A stretch of 64,000 nucleotides of DNA, from the NCBI GenBank assembly GCA_030695945.1, contig JAUYOG010000018.1, positions 62,001 through 126,000 of the forward strand, read 5' to 3'. This document shows positions 26,198-34,666 of the stretch, in pieces. This DNA comes from Ramlibacter sp. GTDB lineage: Bacteria > Pseudomonadota > Gammaproteobacteria > Burkholderiales > Burkholderiaceae_C. Position numbers and translations under genes: made by a program. The notes under the pieces are model-generated. The model did no database searches, was not told the origin of the DNA, and saw only the letters and a list, made by a program, of their open reading frames with translations. Numbering within the stretch: the first letter of the stretch is position 1; each line of letters starts with the position of its first letter.

Positions 26198-26689
26198 ATG
26201 CGCACTCCCGCCAACATTGCCGGCCATCCGATCCATCCGATGCTGGTCACCATCCCGATCGGGCTATGGGTGTTTTCGCTGGTATGCGACCTGGTCGCCA
26301 TGCGGTCCGCGGACCCTGCTACGTGGAATGTCGTGGCGCTGTACGCATTGATCGGCGGCATCGCCGGCGCCTTGGCGGCAGCCGTCCCCGGCCTGGTCGA
26401 CCTGCTGTCGCTGCGCGACAAGGGGATCAGGAAGACCGCGCTGGTCCACATGGCGATCAACCTGACGGTGGTGGCGCTCTACGTCGTCAACGCATGGCTG
26501 CGTGTAGGGCAGGAGGGCAACGCGGGCGGCGCGCCCTTCGTGCTGTCCCTGGTCGCCGTCGCCATGTTGGTCGTCTCCGGTTGGCTGGGCGGCAAGATGG
26601 TGTACCTGGCCGGCGTGGGCGTAAGCCCCGAAGCCGCAGGGGCGACGCCGGAGACACCCGAAGTCAAGCGCAAAGAGCGTCACGCCTGA
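26198..26689 (+). CDS. DUF2231 membrane protein
   Basis: This 163-residue protein has the DUF2231 opening (IAGHPIHPMLVTIPIGLWVF) and four membrane segments (about residues 15-33, 42-66, 82-100 and 110-130). The His-rich HPIHP loop is typical of the family. Function unknown. It has its own promoter-like element immediately upstream and converges on the SRPBCC gene across a hairpin. Confidence 0.88.
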   Translation: MRTPANIAGHPIHPMLVTIPIGLWVFSLVCDLVAMRSADPATWNVVALYALIGGIAGALAAAVPGLVDLLSLRDKGIRKTALVHMAINLTVVALYVVNAWLRVGQEGNAGGAPFVLSLVAVAMLVVSGWLGGKMVYLAGVGVSPEAAGATPETPEVKRKERHA

Positions 26690-26743
26690 TCGACCGCATG
26701 GCGCGTCAGCCGGGGGCATCAGAGTTCGAGCAGGGGCTTGAAG

Positions 26744-26772
26744 CCACCCCAGAACATCCTTCCGAGGGGTGG
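26744..26772. terminator. Hairpin between convergent DUF2231 and SRPBCC genes
   Basis: CCACCCC (26744-26750) and GGGGTGG (26766-26772) form a perfect seven-base stem with a 15-base loop. It lies between two convergent stop codons. There is no clear T run, so it is probably an incomplete or Rho-assisted terminator. Confidence 0.4.
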
Positions 26773-26782
26773 GGGTCAGTGG

Positions 26783-27232
26783 TCAGGTGCGCAGGAAGTC
26801 GTCGAGCTTGGCGAACGTGGCCGTCCAGCCGCGCTTGTGGTCGTCGGCGGCCTTCTGGTCGAAGAAGCGGTCGTGGCGGAAGCGCAGCTCGCACCCGCCG
26901 CCCTCCGGCTCCAGCTCGATCGTCACCAGCGACACGCGGTCCGGGGTGCTCTTCCAGGCCCAGGTGAAACTGAGCCGGCGGTTTTCCACGACGTCCTGGT
27001 ACACGCCCGAAACGTCGTGCTCCTCCCCATCCTGCGTGCGAAACGCGATGTGGTAGCGCCCGCCCACCCGCACGTCCATCTCGGCGCGCGTCACCGAGCC
27101 GGTGTCGCCGGGCCCGAACCAGCGGCTCAGCGCTTGCGGTTCGGTCCACGCCCGCCAGACTTTCTCCGGCGCGACGCCGTAGTGCCGGGTGATGCCGAGA
27201 CTGGGCTTGTCGTGTGTGGGGCTCTGGGCCAT
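26783..27232 (-). CDS. SRPBCC (AHSA1-like) protein
   Basis: This 149-residue protein has the START/AHSA1 fold signature: VAPEKVWRAWTEPQALSRWF, then GGRYHIAF and SLVTIELEPEGGGCELRF, ending in GWTATFAKLDDFL. These proteins bind small hydrophobic ligands and are often paired with ArsR-type regulators, as here. The ATG at 27232 follows GAGGAGG. It overlaps the end of the arsR-type gene by 106 bases, which is unusual (see findings). It is last in an operon with two VOC genes and the regulator. Confidence 0.85.
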   Translation of the reverse strand: MAQSPTHDKPSLGITRHYGVAPEKVWRAWTEPQALSRWFGPGDTGSVTRAEMDVRVGGRYHIAFRTQDGEEHDVSGVYQDVVENRRLSFTWAWKSTPDRVSLVTIELEPEGGGCELRFRHDRFFDQKAADDHKRGWTATFAKLDDFLRT

Positions 27233-27567
27233 GGGTTCACTTCCTCCTCGTGGTACAGGTAGCGGCCGAGCGCGTCCAGCCGCTCGTTCCAGAACTTCTC
27301 GTAATGGGCCAGCCACATCGCGGCCTCCTGCATCGGTTTCGCGGCGAGTTCGCAGCGCACCACGCGCCCCTCCTTGAACCGCGTGACCAGGCCCGCGTCT
27401 TCCAGCACGCGCAGGTGCTTCATGAATCCCGGCAACGACATGCCGTGCGGCTGCGCGAGCTCGGTCACCGTCGCGCCGCCCTGCCCCAGCTGCCGCAGCA
27501 CGTCCCGGCGCGTGGCGTCGGACAGCGCCGAGAACACCTGGTCGAGGATGGCCGGGTCAGCCTGCAT
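27127..27567 (-). CDS. ArsR family transcriptional regulator with extended tail
   Basis: This 146-residue protein has a winged helix-turn-helix of ArsR type: VFSALSDATRRDVLRQLGQG, then VTELAQPHGMSLPGFMKHLR (recognition helix) and LVTRFKEGRVVRCEL. Regulators of this subtype, paired with SRPBCC proteins, usually end near FWNERLDALGRYL. Here a tail of about 35 residues, basic and Ser/Pro-rich, follows within the next gene. No metal-binding Cys pair of classic ArsR is present, so metal sensing is unlikely. It probably controls its own operon through the operator near 28511-28525. Confidence 0.85.
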   Translation of the reverse strand: MQADPAILDQVFSALSDATRRDVLRQLGQGGATVTELAQPHGMSLPGFMKHLRVLEDAGLVTRFKEGRVVRCELAAKPMQEAAMWLAHYEKFWNERLDALGRYLYHEEEVNPWPRAPHTTSPVSASPGTTASRRRKSGGRGPNRKR

Positions 27568-27572
27568 GGCTC

Positions 27573-27974
27573 TCAGGACGAGCCGCCCATCGGCAGCGGC
27601 TGGAGCATGCTGACGCGATTGCCTTCGGTGTCGTAGAAAGACACGTAGCGGCCGACCCCGGGAATGTCCATCGGCTCGCCGAGCAGCTTGCCGCCCGCCT
27701 TCACCACCTTGTCCATGGAGGACTCGATCTTGTCCACGGCGATGACGACCGACGGGTATTGCGCCGGCCAGTCGGCCCTGCGCTGGTAGAAGCCCCCGCC
27801 GATGGCGCCACCCGGCGCGCCCGGCTTGGCGTCCGATTTCGCGGTGACGGCGATGACGTAGTTGCCCATGTCCTCGCCGAGCTTTTGCAGCTCCCAGCCG
27901 AAGGCCGATTGGTAGAACCTGGCGATGCGTTCGCGATCGTCGTAGGGAAATTCGAAATGAACGACGGGATCCAT
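27573..27974 (-). CDS. VOC family protein (glyoxalase-like)
   Basis: This 133-residue protein has one VOC unit, starting MDPVVHFEFPYDDRERIARF and ending FYDTEGNRVSMLQP. VOC proteins use a metal site built from His and Glu; a His is visible in VHFEF and a Glu in DTEGNRV. Substrate unknown. AAGGAGAAACCGC precedes the ATG at 27974. It is the second gene of the VOC-VOC-arsR-SRPBCC operon. Confidence 0.85.
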   Translation of the reverse strand: MDPVVHFEFPYDDRERIARFYQSAFGWELQKLGEDMGNYVIAVTAKSDAKPGAPGGAIGGGFYQRRADWPAQYPSVVIAVDKIESSMDKVVKAGGKLLGEPMDIPGVGRYVSFYDTEGNRVSMLQPLPMGGSS

Positions 27975-27988
27975 GCGGTTTCTCCTTT

Positions 27989-28489
27989 TCACTGGCCGTT
28001 GAATGCGCGCTGCAGCGCGGCGAGGTCGAGCTTCTTCATGTTCATCATGACGGCGAAGGCGCGCTCGACCGCGGCCGTGTCCTTCGACGCCATCATGTCG
28101 AGGAACGCCCTGGGGATGACCTGCCACGACAGACCATAGCGATCCTTCACCCAGCCGCATTGCTGCGCCTCGACCGGCCCGCCGGCGGTGAGCGCGTTCC
28201 AGTAGTGGTCCACCTCCTTCTGGTCATCGCACATGATCTGGAGCGACACCGCCTCGTTGAACTTGAAGTGGGGACCGCCGTTGAGCGCCGTGAACGGCTG
28301 CCCGGCCAGCTCGAAGGACACGGTCAGCACGCTCCCGGGCTGGCGGCCATGCACTTCCTTGCCGGCCTCGGGGTATCGGGCGATGTGGGTGATGCGCGAA
28401 TCGGGGAACAGCTCGGTGTAGAACCGGGCGGCCTCCTCGCCCTGGCTGTCGAACCAGAGGCACGGGACGATTTTCGACGTGATCTGCAT
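27989..28489 (-). CDS. VOC family protein (PhnB-like)
   Basis: This 166-residue protein belongs to the PhnB-like branch of the VOC superfamily: KIVPCLWFDSQGEEAARFYTELFPDSRI at the start, LNGGPHFKFNEAVSLQIMCD in the middle and GLSWQVIP near the end. Proteins of this branch are sometimes annotated as 3-demethylubiquinone methyltransferase-like, which is not supported. It is first in its operon; GGAGACCGC precedes the ATG, and a near-consensus promoter lies at 28525-28552. Confidence 0.88.
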   Translation of the reverse strand: MQITSKIVPCLWFDSQGEEAARFYTELFPDSRITHIARYPEAGKEVHGRQPGSVLTVSFELAGQPFTALNGGPHFKFNEAVSLQIMCDDQKEVDHYWNALTAGGPVEAQQCGWVKDRYGLSWQVIPRAFLDMMASKDTAAVERAFAVMMNMKKLDLAALQRAFNGQ

Positions 28490-28510
28490 GCGGTCTCCTT
28501 GCGTGACAGT

Positions 28511-28552
28511 TAACCAGTTGGCTTAGTATATCGGCGAGGCCTGTCTTGTCAA
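28511..28552 (-). promoter_or_regulatory. Sigma-70 promoter and candidate operator of the VOC-arsR operon
   Basis: On the minus strand TTGACA (28547-28552), a 16-base spacer, then TATACT (28525-28530). An imperfect palindrome (28511-28525, outer TAA/TTA and inner CC/GG) overlaps the -10 end and start region, where an ArsR-type repressor could block transcription. The start codon at 28489 is 36 bases downstream of the -10 box. Confidence 0.75.
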
Positions 28553-28668
28553 ACCACTCGAGGTAAAACGGTGTAAGGGAAGGCTGACAGTGGAACCCGA
28601 AGGGCTCCGCCAGCGCCGGTTGCGCGTGATCGCTACCGTGGACGGAACAACCTGTTCAGGAGAGATCC

Positions 28669-28821
28669 ATGTTGCGCAAACTCATCATGCTGGCCATCAC
28701 CTCGGGCGTGGCCAAGAAGGTCTGGGACAACTACCGCCAGAAGCAGGCGCGGACGCCTTTCCCGACCTCCAGCCGCCCTGCCGAGGGCAAGACCCGGCGG
28801 CGCACGAAGGCCTCCGCCTAG
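28669..28821 (+). CDS. Small basic protein, unknown function
   Basis: This 50-residue protein starts MLRKLIMLAITSGVAKKVWD and continues with a basic Arg/Lys/Pro tail. A short hydrophobic helix near the N terminus could be membrane-associated. AGGAGAGATCC precedes the ATG. The stop lies four bases before the convergent acyl-CoA dehydrogenase stop. No family recognised. Confidence 0.6.
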   Translation: MLRKLIMLAITSGVAKKVWDNYRQKQARTPFPTSSRPAEGKTRRRTKASA

Positions 28822-28825
28822 CGCC

Positions 28826-29989
28826 CTACTTCGCGCCCAGCCCCATGGCCCGCGAGATCACTTCCTTCATGATCTCGTTGGTGCCGCCATAGATGCGTTG
28901 CACGCGCGCGTCGGCGTAAGCGCGGGTGATGGGGTATTCCCACATGTAGCCATAGCCGCCGTGCAGCTGGACGCACTCGTCCATCACCTTGCACTGCAGG
29001 TCGGTGGTCCAGTACTTGGCCATGCTGGCGGTGGCCGTGTCGAGCTTGTCCTGGCAGACGAGCTCCAGGCACTTGTCGACGAAGACACGCGCGACCTGCA
29101 CCTCGGTTTGCAGCTCGGCCAGCTTGTAGCGCGTGTTCTGGTACGAGGCGACGGGCTGGCCGAACACCTTGCGATCCTTCGTGTACTGCACCGTCCAGTC
29201 GATCGCCGCCTGCGATGAGGCGACCGCCGTCACCGCGATCTGGATGCGCTCCCAGGGCAGCTGCTCCATCAGGCAGATGAAGCCCTTGTTGCGCAGCGCC
29301 TCCCCGCCCAGGAGGTTCTCGGCCGGCACGCGCACGTTGTCGAAGAAGAGCTCCGCCGTGTCCTGCGCCTTCAGGCCGAGCTTCTTCAAGCGCTTGCCGT
29401 GCTCGAAGCCCTCCATGCCGCGCTCGACCAGCAGCAGGCTGGTGCCCTTGGCGCCGGCGGCCGGATCCGTCTTGGCCACGACGATGACCAGGTCGGCGTG
29501 CCAGCCGTTGGTGATGAAGGTCTTGCTGCCGTTGAGCAGGTAGCTGCCGTCGGGTTGCCGGATGGCCGTGCTCTTCACGCCCTGCAGGTCGCTGCCCGCC
29601 GCCGGTTCGCTCATCGCGATCGCGCCGATCATCTCGCCGCTGGCCAGCTTGGGCAGGTATTTCTGCTTCTGCTCCGCGGTGCCGTAATGCAGGATGTAAG
29701 GCGCCACGATCTCGCTGTGCAGCCCGTAGCCAATGCCGCTGAAACCACCGCGCGCCAGCTCCTCCATCTGGATCACCGAGTAGAGCTTGTCCGCGCCCGA
29801 GCCGCCGTATTCCTCGGGCAGTGTCGCACACAGGTAACCGTTCTGGCCGGCCTTGTTCCACACTGTGCGATCCACGTAGCCCTGCTCTTCCCACGCCTCG
29901 TGGTACGGCGCGATCTCCTTGTCGACGAAGCGCCGGAAGCTGTCGCGGAAGGACTCGTGGTCGGCGTTGAAAAGGGTGCGTTCGATCAT
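28826..29989 (-). CDS. Acyl-CoA dehydrogenase
   Basis: This 387-residue flavoprotein has the acyl-CoA dehydrogenase layout: N-terminal helices, the FAD-binding stretch IGAIAMSEPAAGSDLQGVKS, and the C-terminal end YGGTNEIMKEVISR with the catalytic Glu. It should oxidise an acyl-CoA to the trans-2-enoyl-CoA with FAD. Chain length is not readable; similar proteins in Burkholderiales act on branched or medium-chain substrates. The dipeptidase gene lies 15 bases upstream on the same strand, so they may be co-transcribed. The thiolase and FadB-like genes nearby fit a beta-oxidation neighbourhood. Confidence 0.92.
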   Translation of the reverse strand: MIERTLFNADHESFRDSFRRFVDKEIAPYHEAWEEQGYVDRTVWNKAGQNGYLCATLPEEYGGSGADKLYSVIQMEELARGGFSGIGYGLHSEIVAPYILHYGTAEQKQKYLPKLASGEMIGAIAMSEPAAGSDLQGVKSTAIRQPDGSYLLNGSKTFITNGWHADLVIVVAKTDPAAGAKGTSLLLVERGMEGFEHGKRLKKLGLKAQDTAELFFDNVRVPAENLLGGEALRNKGFICLMEQLPWERIQIAVTAVASSQAAIDWTVQYTKDRKVFGQPVASYQNTRYKLAELQTEVQVARVFVDKCLELVCQDKLDTATASMAKYWTTDLQCKVMDECVQLHGGYGYMWEYPITRAYADARVQRIYGGTNEIMKEVISRAMGLGAK

Positions 29990-30003
29990 GGTTGCTCCAG
30001 GGT

Positions 30004-31090
30004 TCAGGCGGCCTTGTCAGCGCCGTTCATCGCCTGCTTGACGATGCGCGCGTAGTTGCCGATGAAGATGCCGTTCAGCGCTGCGTCGGACAGGCCACGC
30101 CGCGCCAGGTTGTCCGCGACTTCGTGCAGGTCGACGTAATCCGACAGGATCGGCCCGGGGCCTGCGCCCTCCATGTCGGTGCCGAAGGCCACGTGTCCGG
30201 TGCCCAGCAAGTCGCACATGCGCATGGTTTCGTCGGCGTAGGACCTGACGTTGTGGACGGGGTAGGCGGGGTCGTTGCGCACGCGCACCGTCCAGAGGGC
30301 CCACGGCGCCGCCGCGCGACGCGATCTTCTTCGCGGCCGCAGGCGAGAGCGAGCGGGCGACGTACCCCGCATCCTGCCAGCTGCCGCCTTGCGGGCTGAT
30401 CCATGAATGCGACCAGACCATGGGCGCGTCGGAGGCATCGGCGGCCCCATCGATGAACGACGGTGTGCTGTGCGCGAGATCCACCACGATGCCCCATCGC
30501 CTGCATTCGGCCACGACTTTCGCGCCGGTGGGCGTCAGCCCGCCGTGACGCGGCTCGGCCGTCTGGTGATCGCCCAGCGGGCTCTGGATGAAATGCACCA
30601 TCTGCATGTGGCGGATACCGAGCGCGTGAGCGTCGGCCACCCTTTCGGGCTTGCCCTCGAGGAAGTTCGCGGCCTCGGTGGCGAGCAGCACGCGAGGCGC
30701 GCCCGCCAGCGCGGCGTCCACATCGGCAGGCGTGAGCGCCTTCGCCACGTTCCAGCCGGCCAGCTTGGCCTCGTAGCCTGCCAGCCTCGTGCGGAACGAC
30801 TCCCACAACTCGCCCGGTTCCGGTTCGCGATGCTGCCTCCAGCCTCGCGGTGTCATGCTGATCCAGCGATGATCGTCGGTGACGGCCCATGCGAGCAGCG
30901 AGGTCCCGGTCTCGCTCATGTGGCGAACGAGGTCCAGCCCGAACAGCCGGGGCAGGAACTGCCCGTAGTGCGAATGCATGTCCGCGAGCCAAGGGCCTTT
31001 GTGCTGGGCACGCGCGGCAGGTCCGACCCCGGCCAGCGCGGCGGCCGCGGCCAGGCCGAGCCGGCGGCGCGTGATATGGATGTTGGGCAT
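30004..31090 (-). pseudogene. Peptidase M19 (membrane dipeptidase) with frameshift
   Basis: Two frames together make one peptidase M19-like protein. The first (from ATG 31090) has a twin-arginine-type signal ([16 protein letters not shown]), the metal-site DMHSHYG and VDLAHSTPSFIDGA, and stays recognisable through KIASRGGAVG (about 30310). The rest (VRSYADETMRMCDLLGTGHV and GTDMEGAGPGPILSDY) lies in the next frame to the stop at 30004. One extra base in a GGGCCC run near 30303 explains the break. It may be a true null allele or a sequencing error. If intact it would be an exported metal-dependent dipeptidase. Confidence 0.8.
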
Positions 31091-31108
31091 TCCCACCTAT
31101 TTTTACAG

Positions 31109-31136
31109 AGCAATTGCTTGGTGAAATGAATATACT
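31109..31136 (+). promoter_or_regulatory. Candidate operator and -10 box for the thiolase operon
   Basis: A perfect ten-base palindrome AGCAATTGCT (31109-31118) is followed by TATACT (31131-31136). No good -35 box is spaced correctly, so activation by a bound regulator is possible. It lies in the 110-base gap between divergent genes. Confidence 0.4.
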
Positions 31137-31146
31137 GCACTGCAAG

Positions 31147-31180
31147 CCCCCACCCCAGCCCTCCCCCAATGGGGAGGGAG
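31147..31180. repeat. Short dispersed palindromic repeat in the thiolase leader
   Basis: A C-rich stretch ends in a perfect hairpin CCCTCCCC-CAAT-GGGGAGGG (31159-31178). Repeats of this type (C-rich, then inverted CTCCC/GGGAG) are common between genes in beta- and gammaproteobacteria. It lies 20 bases before the thiolase start, in the probable untranslated leader. Confidence 0.65.
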
Positions 31181-31200
31181 TTAATTTTCTGGAGCGAACC

Positions 31201-32406
31201 ATGACCGAAGCCTATGTTTACGACGCCATCCGCACCCCGCGCGGCAAGGGCAAGAAGGACGGCAGCCTGCACGAGGTCAAGCCCGTGAACCTGCTGGCCG
31301 GCGTGCTGACAGAACTGCAGCGCCGCAACGATTTCGACACCGGCTGCGTCGATGACGTCGTGATGGGCGTGGTATCCCCGATCGGCGAGCAGGGCTCCGT
31401 CATTGCCAAGGTGGCCGCGCTGAAAGCGGGCTGGGATTACCGCTGCGCGGGCGTGCAGATCAATCGCTTTTGCGCCTCCGGCCTCGAGGCCGTCAACATG
31501 GCCGCGCAGAAGGTGCGTTCCGGCTGGGAAGACCTGGTGGTCGCCGGGGGCGTGGAGAGCATGAGCCGCGTGCCCATCGGCTCCGATGGCGGCGCCTGGG
31601 CGCAGGACCCGGAGACCAACTCCGCCACGTCGTTCGTGCCGCAGGGCATCGGCGCGGACCTCATCGCCACGCTGGAAGGCTTCTCGCGAGAGGACGTCGA
31701 TGCGTTCGCGATGGAAAGCCAGATGCGGGCGGCCAAGGCACGCGAAGGGGGCTTCTTCGCCGGCTCCATCGTGCCGGTGAAGGATTTCCTGGACCAGACC
31801 CTGCTCGGCGAGGACGAATTCATCAAGCCGCGCACCACCATGGAGGGCCTCGCCGGCTTGAAGCCCGCGTTCGACCAGCTCGGTGCGATGGGTTTCGACC
31901 AGGTGGCGATCAGCCGCTACCCGCAGGTCGAGCGCATCAACCACGTGCACCACGCCGGCAACTCGTCGGGCATCGTGGACGGCGCCGCGGCGGTGCTGAT
32001 CGGCAGCGAGGCGGCGGGCAAGACGCACGGCTTCAAGCCCCGTGCACGCATTGTCGCGGCCGCCCTGTCCGGCGCCGACCCGACGATCATGCTCACCGGC
32101 CCCATGCCCGCGGCGCGCAAGGCCCTCGCCAAGGCCGGCATGACGATCGACCAGATTGACCTGTTCGAGGTGAACGAGGCCTTCGCCGCCGTGGTGATGC
32201 GCTTCATGAAGGAGATGGGCGTGCCGCACGAGAAGGTCAACGTCAACGGCGGTGCGATCGCGATGGGCCACCCCCTGGGCGCGACGGGCGCCATGATACT
32301 GAACACCCTGATCGACGAGCTGCACCGCCGCAAGCTTCGCTACGGCATGGTCACGCTGTGCGTGGGCGGCGGCATGGGCATCGCGACGATCGTCGAGCGG
32401 ATCTAG
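31201..32406 (+). CDS. Acetyl-CoA acetyltransferase (thiolase)
   Basis: This 401-residue thiolase has the nucleophilic Cys in [11 protein letters not shown], the His motif in [18 protein letters not shown] and the second Cys in TLCVGGGMG. The sequence is of the FadA type (3-ketoacyl-CoA thiolase), acting in the last beta-oxidation step. GGAGCGAACC precedes the ATG at 31201; a longer frame runs into the leader repeat. It is followed by the FadB-like gene on the same strand after 96 bases occupied by a palindromic repeat. Confidence 0.93.
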   Translation: MTEAYVYDAIRTPRGKGKKDGSLHEVKPVNLLAGVLTELQRRNDFDTGCVDDVVMGVVSPIGEQGSVIAKVAALKAGWDYRCAGVQINRFCASGLEAVNMAAQKVRSGWEDLVVAGGVESMSRVPIGSDGGAWAQDPETNSATSFVPQGIGADLIATLEGFSREDVDAFAMESQMRAAKAREGGFFAGSIVPVKDFLDQTLLGEDEFIKPRTTMEGLAGLKPAFDQLGAMGFDQVAISRYPQVERINHVHHAGNSSGIVDGAAAVLIGSEAAGKTHGFKPRARIVAAALSGADPTIMLTGPMPAARKALAKAGMTIDQIDLFEVNEAFAAVVMRFMKEMGVPHEKVNVNGGAIAMGHPLGATGAMILNTLIDELHRRKLRYGMVTLCVGGGMGIATIVERI

Positions 32407-32410
32407 GTTT

Positions 32411-32495
32411 GTCATGCCGGACTTGATCCGGCATCCACGCCAGCCTCACCAACCCTCTCACGCCAACATGGATTGCGGGTCGAGCCCGCAATGAC
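32411..32495. repeat. Palindromic dispersed repeat between thiolase and FadB-like genes
   Basis: Two hairpin units in inverted order: GCCGGACTTGATCCGGC (32416-32432) and GCGGGTCGAGCCCGC (32475-32489), flanked by GTCAT at 32411 and ATGAC at 32491-32495. Units of this type (GTCATTGCGGGC...) are widespread dispersed repeats in alpha- and betaproteobacteria. It fills the gap between two genes of one pathway. Confidence 0.75.
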
Positions 32496-32502
32496 AGCCC
32501 TT

Positions 32503-34662
32503 ATGAAAACAATCCAATACGAACTCAAGGACGGCATTGCCACCATCACCTTCGATGAGGAGGGCTCGCAGGTCAACACCATGTGCGAGCAGTGGCAACG
32601 CGACCTGACGGAGGTGACGGCCCAGGTCGTAAAGGACAAGGAGGCTATCAAGGGCATCCTCCTCGCATCCAACAAGTCCACCTTCTTCGCGGGCGCCGAC
32701 CTGAAGGGCACGATGCGGCTGAAGCCCTCCGACGCGCCCCAGGTGTTCCGGGAGATCCAGGAAACCAAGCGGTGCTTTCGCACGCTGGAGACGCTCGGCA
32801 AACCCGTGGTGAGCTGCCTGAACGGCACCGCGCTCGGCGGCGGCTGGGAGGTGGCGCTGGTCGGCCACTATCTCGTGGCGGTGGACGACCCGAAGATCCA
32901 GTTCGGGCTTCCCGAGATCACGTTGGGCCTCATCCCCGGCGCATCGGGCATCACCAAGATGACGCGCCTGCTGGGGCTGATGGGGGCGCAGCCGTACATC
33001 CTGGAGAGCAAGCTGTTCCCGCCGCGCGAGGCGCTCGAGCTCGGGCTGGTCCACGAGCTGGTGCCCGACGCGGCGGCATTGCGCCCCGCGGCGCTCGCGT
33101 GGATCGAGAAGCACGCCGGCAGCGCGGCGCCCGCGCACCAGCCGTGGGACGACAAGAACTACAAGATGCCCGGCGGCACGCCGAGCAACCCGAAGATCGC
33201 GGGCATGCTCAGCGTCGCTCCGGCGGTCCTGAAGCAGAAGACGCGTGGTCTGTACCCCGCGCCCGAGTACGCATTGGCCGCGATGGTGGAAGGTGCGCAG
33301 GTCGATTTCGACACCGCCCTGCGCATCGAGTCGCGTTACCTCGCCAAGCTGATCGCCAGCCCCGTGGCGAAGAACATGATCAACACGTTCTTCTTCAACA
33401 TGAACGCGATCAAGTCCGGGCAGTCGCGCCCGAAGGACATCCCGAGGTACAAGCCGCAGAAGGTCGGCATCCTGGGCGCCGGCATGATGGGCGGCGGCAT
33501 TGCCTACACGCAGGCCAGCCGCGGCGTCGCGACGGTGCTCAAGGACGTGTCGATGGAGAAGGCCGAGGCCGGCAAGGGCTACAGCGTCAAGATCACGCAG
33601 CCCCGGGTGGAGAAGGGCCGGATGAACCCGCACGACCAGGCGGCGCTGCTCGCGCGCATCACGCCCACCGAGTCGGCGCAGGACCTGCGCGGCTGCGACC
33701 TGATCATCGAGGCCGTGTTCGAGAACCGCGAACTCAAGGCGCGCGTCACGCAGGAGGCCGAGCCGATGCTCGCCCCCGGCGGCTTCTTCGCCAGCAACAC
33801 GTCCACGCTGCCGATCACGGGACTGGCGAAAGCCAGCGCGAAACCGGAAAAGTTCGTCGGCATCCACTTCTTCAGCCCGGTGGACAAGATGAAGCTGGTG
33901 GAGATCATCCGCAGCAGGCAGACCGACGATGAAACCGTGGCCCGCGCCTTCGACTACGTGCAGGCCATCGGCAAGATCCCGATCGTCGTCAACGATTCAC
34001 GCGGCTTCTTCACCTCGCGCGTGTTCGGCACCTTCGTGATGGAAGGCGCCGCGATGATCGGCGAGGGTATCCCCGCCGCGGTGGTCGAGCAGGCCGGAAT
34101 CCAGGCCGGCATGCCCGTCGGCCCGCTCGCGGTGCTGGACGAGACCGCCCTGTCACTGTCCGTGCACGTGCTGGACCAGACGCGCGCGGACTACCGCGCC
34201 GAGGGCGGCACCTACATCGCAACGCCCGGCGAGCTGCTGGTCGAGCGCATGGTCAAGGAGTTCGACCGCAACGGCCGCGCCGCGGGCGCCGGCTTCTACG
34301 AATACCCGGAGGAAAAAGGCGCGAAGAAATTCCTGTGGCCGGAACTCAAGGTCCTGTTCGAGAAGCCCGGCGTCGCCTGGGACATGCAGGACCTGAAGGA
34401 CCGCCTGCTGTACCGCCAGGCGGTCGAGACGGCGCGCTGCCTGTCCGAGGGCGTCCTCACCACCGTGCACGACGCCAACATCGGCTCGATCTTCGGCATC
34501 GGCTTCCCCGCCTGGACGGGAGGGGCCCTGCAGTTCATCTACGGCATGGGCGTCGATACATTCAGCACGCGTGCGTCGCAACTGGCGGACAAATACGGCC
34601 CCGGCTTTGCGCTGACGGCGAAGGTCCAGGGCGCGATCCGCTCGCACCAGCCGGTGTGGTGA
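32503..34662 (+). CDS. Multifunctional fatty acid oxidation protein (FadB/FadJ-like)
   Basis: This 719-residue protein combines an N-terminal enoyl-CoA hydratase domain (about residues 10-200; both catalytic Glu present in GGWEVAL and GLPEITLGL) with a 3-hydroxyacyl-CoA dehydrogenase. The dehydrogenase shows the NAD motif GILGAGMMGGGIAYTQ near residue 320 and the catalytic His and Glu in IHFFSPVDKMKLVEII. A C-terminal helical dehydrogenase domain follows. It catalyses the two central beta-oxidation steps. The ATG at 32503 (MKTIQYELKDG) is preferred; an ATG at 32491 lies inside the repeat. No ribosome binding site is visible. Confidence 0.92.
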   Translation: MKTIQYELKDGIATITFDEEGSQVNTMCEQWQRDLTEVTAQVVKDKEAIKGILLASNKSTFFAGADLKGTMRLKPSDAPQVFREIQETKRCFRTLETLGKPVVSCLNGTALGGGWEVALVGHYLVAVDDPKIQFGLPEITLGLIPGASGITKMTRLLGLMGAQPYILESKLFPPREALELGLVHELVPDAAALRPAALAWIEKHAGSAAPAHQPWDDKNYKMPGGTPSNPKIAGMLSVAPAVLKQKTRGLYPAPEYALAAMVEGAQVDFDTALRIESRYLAKLIASPVAKNMINTFFFNMNAIKSGQSRPKDIPRYKPQKVGILGAGMMGGGIAYTQASRGVATVLKDVSMEKAEAGKGYSVKITQPRVEKGRMNPHDQAALLARITPTESAQDLRGCDLIIEAVFENRELKARVTQEAEPMLAPGGFFASNTSTLPITGLAKASAKPEKFVGIHFFSPVDKMKLVEIIRSRQTDDETVARAFDYVQAIGKIPIVVNDSRGFFTSRVFGTFVMEGAAMIGEGIPAAVVEQAGIQAGMPVGPLAVLDETALSLSVHVLDQTRADYRAEGGTYIATPGELLVERMVKEFDRNGRAAGAGFYEYPEEKGAKKFLWPELKVLFEKPGVAWDMQDLKDRLLYRQAVETARCLSEGVLTTVHDANIGSIFGIGFPAWTGGALQFIYGMGVDTFSTRASQLADKYGPGFALTAKVQGAIRSHQPVW

Positions 34663-34666
34663 TGCC

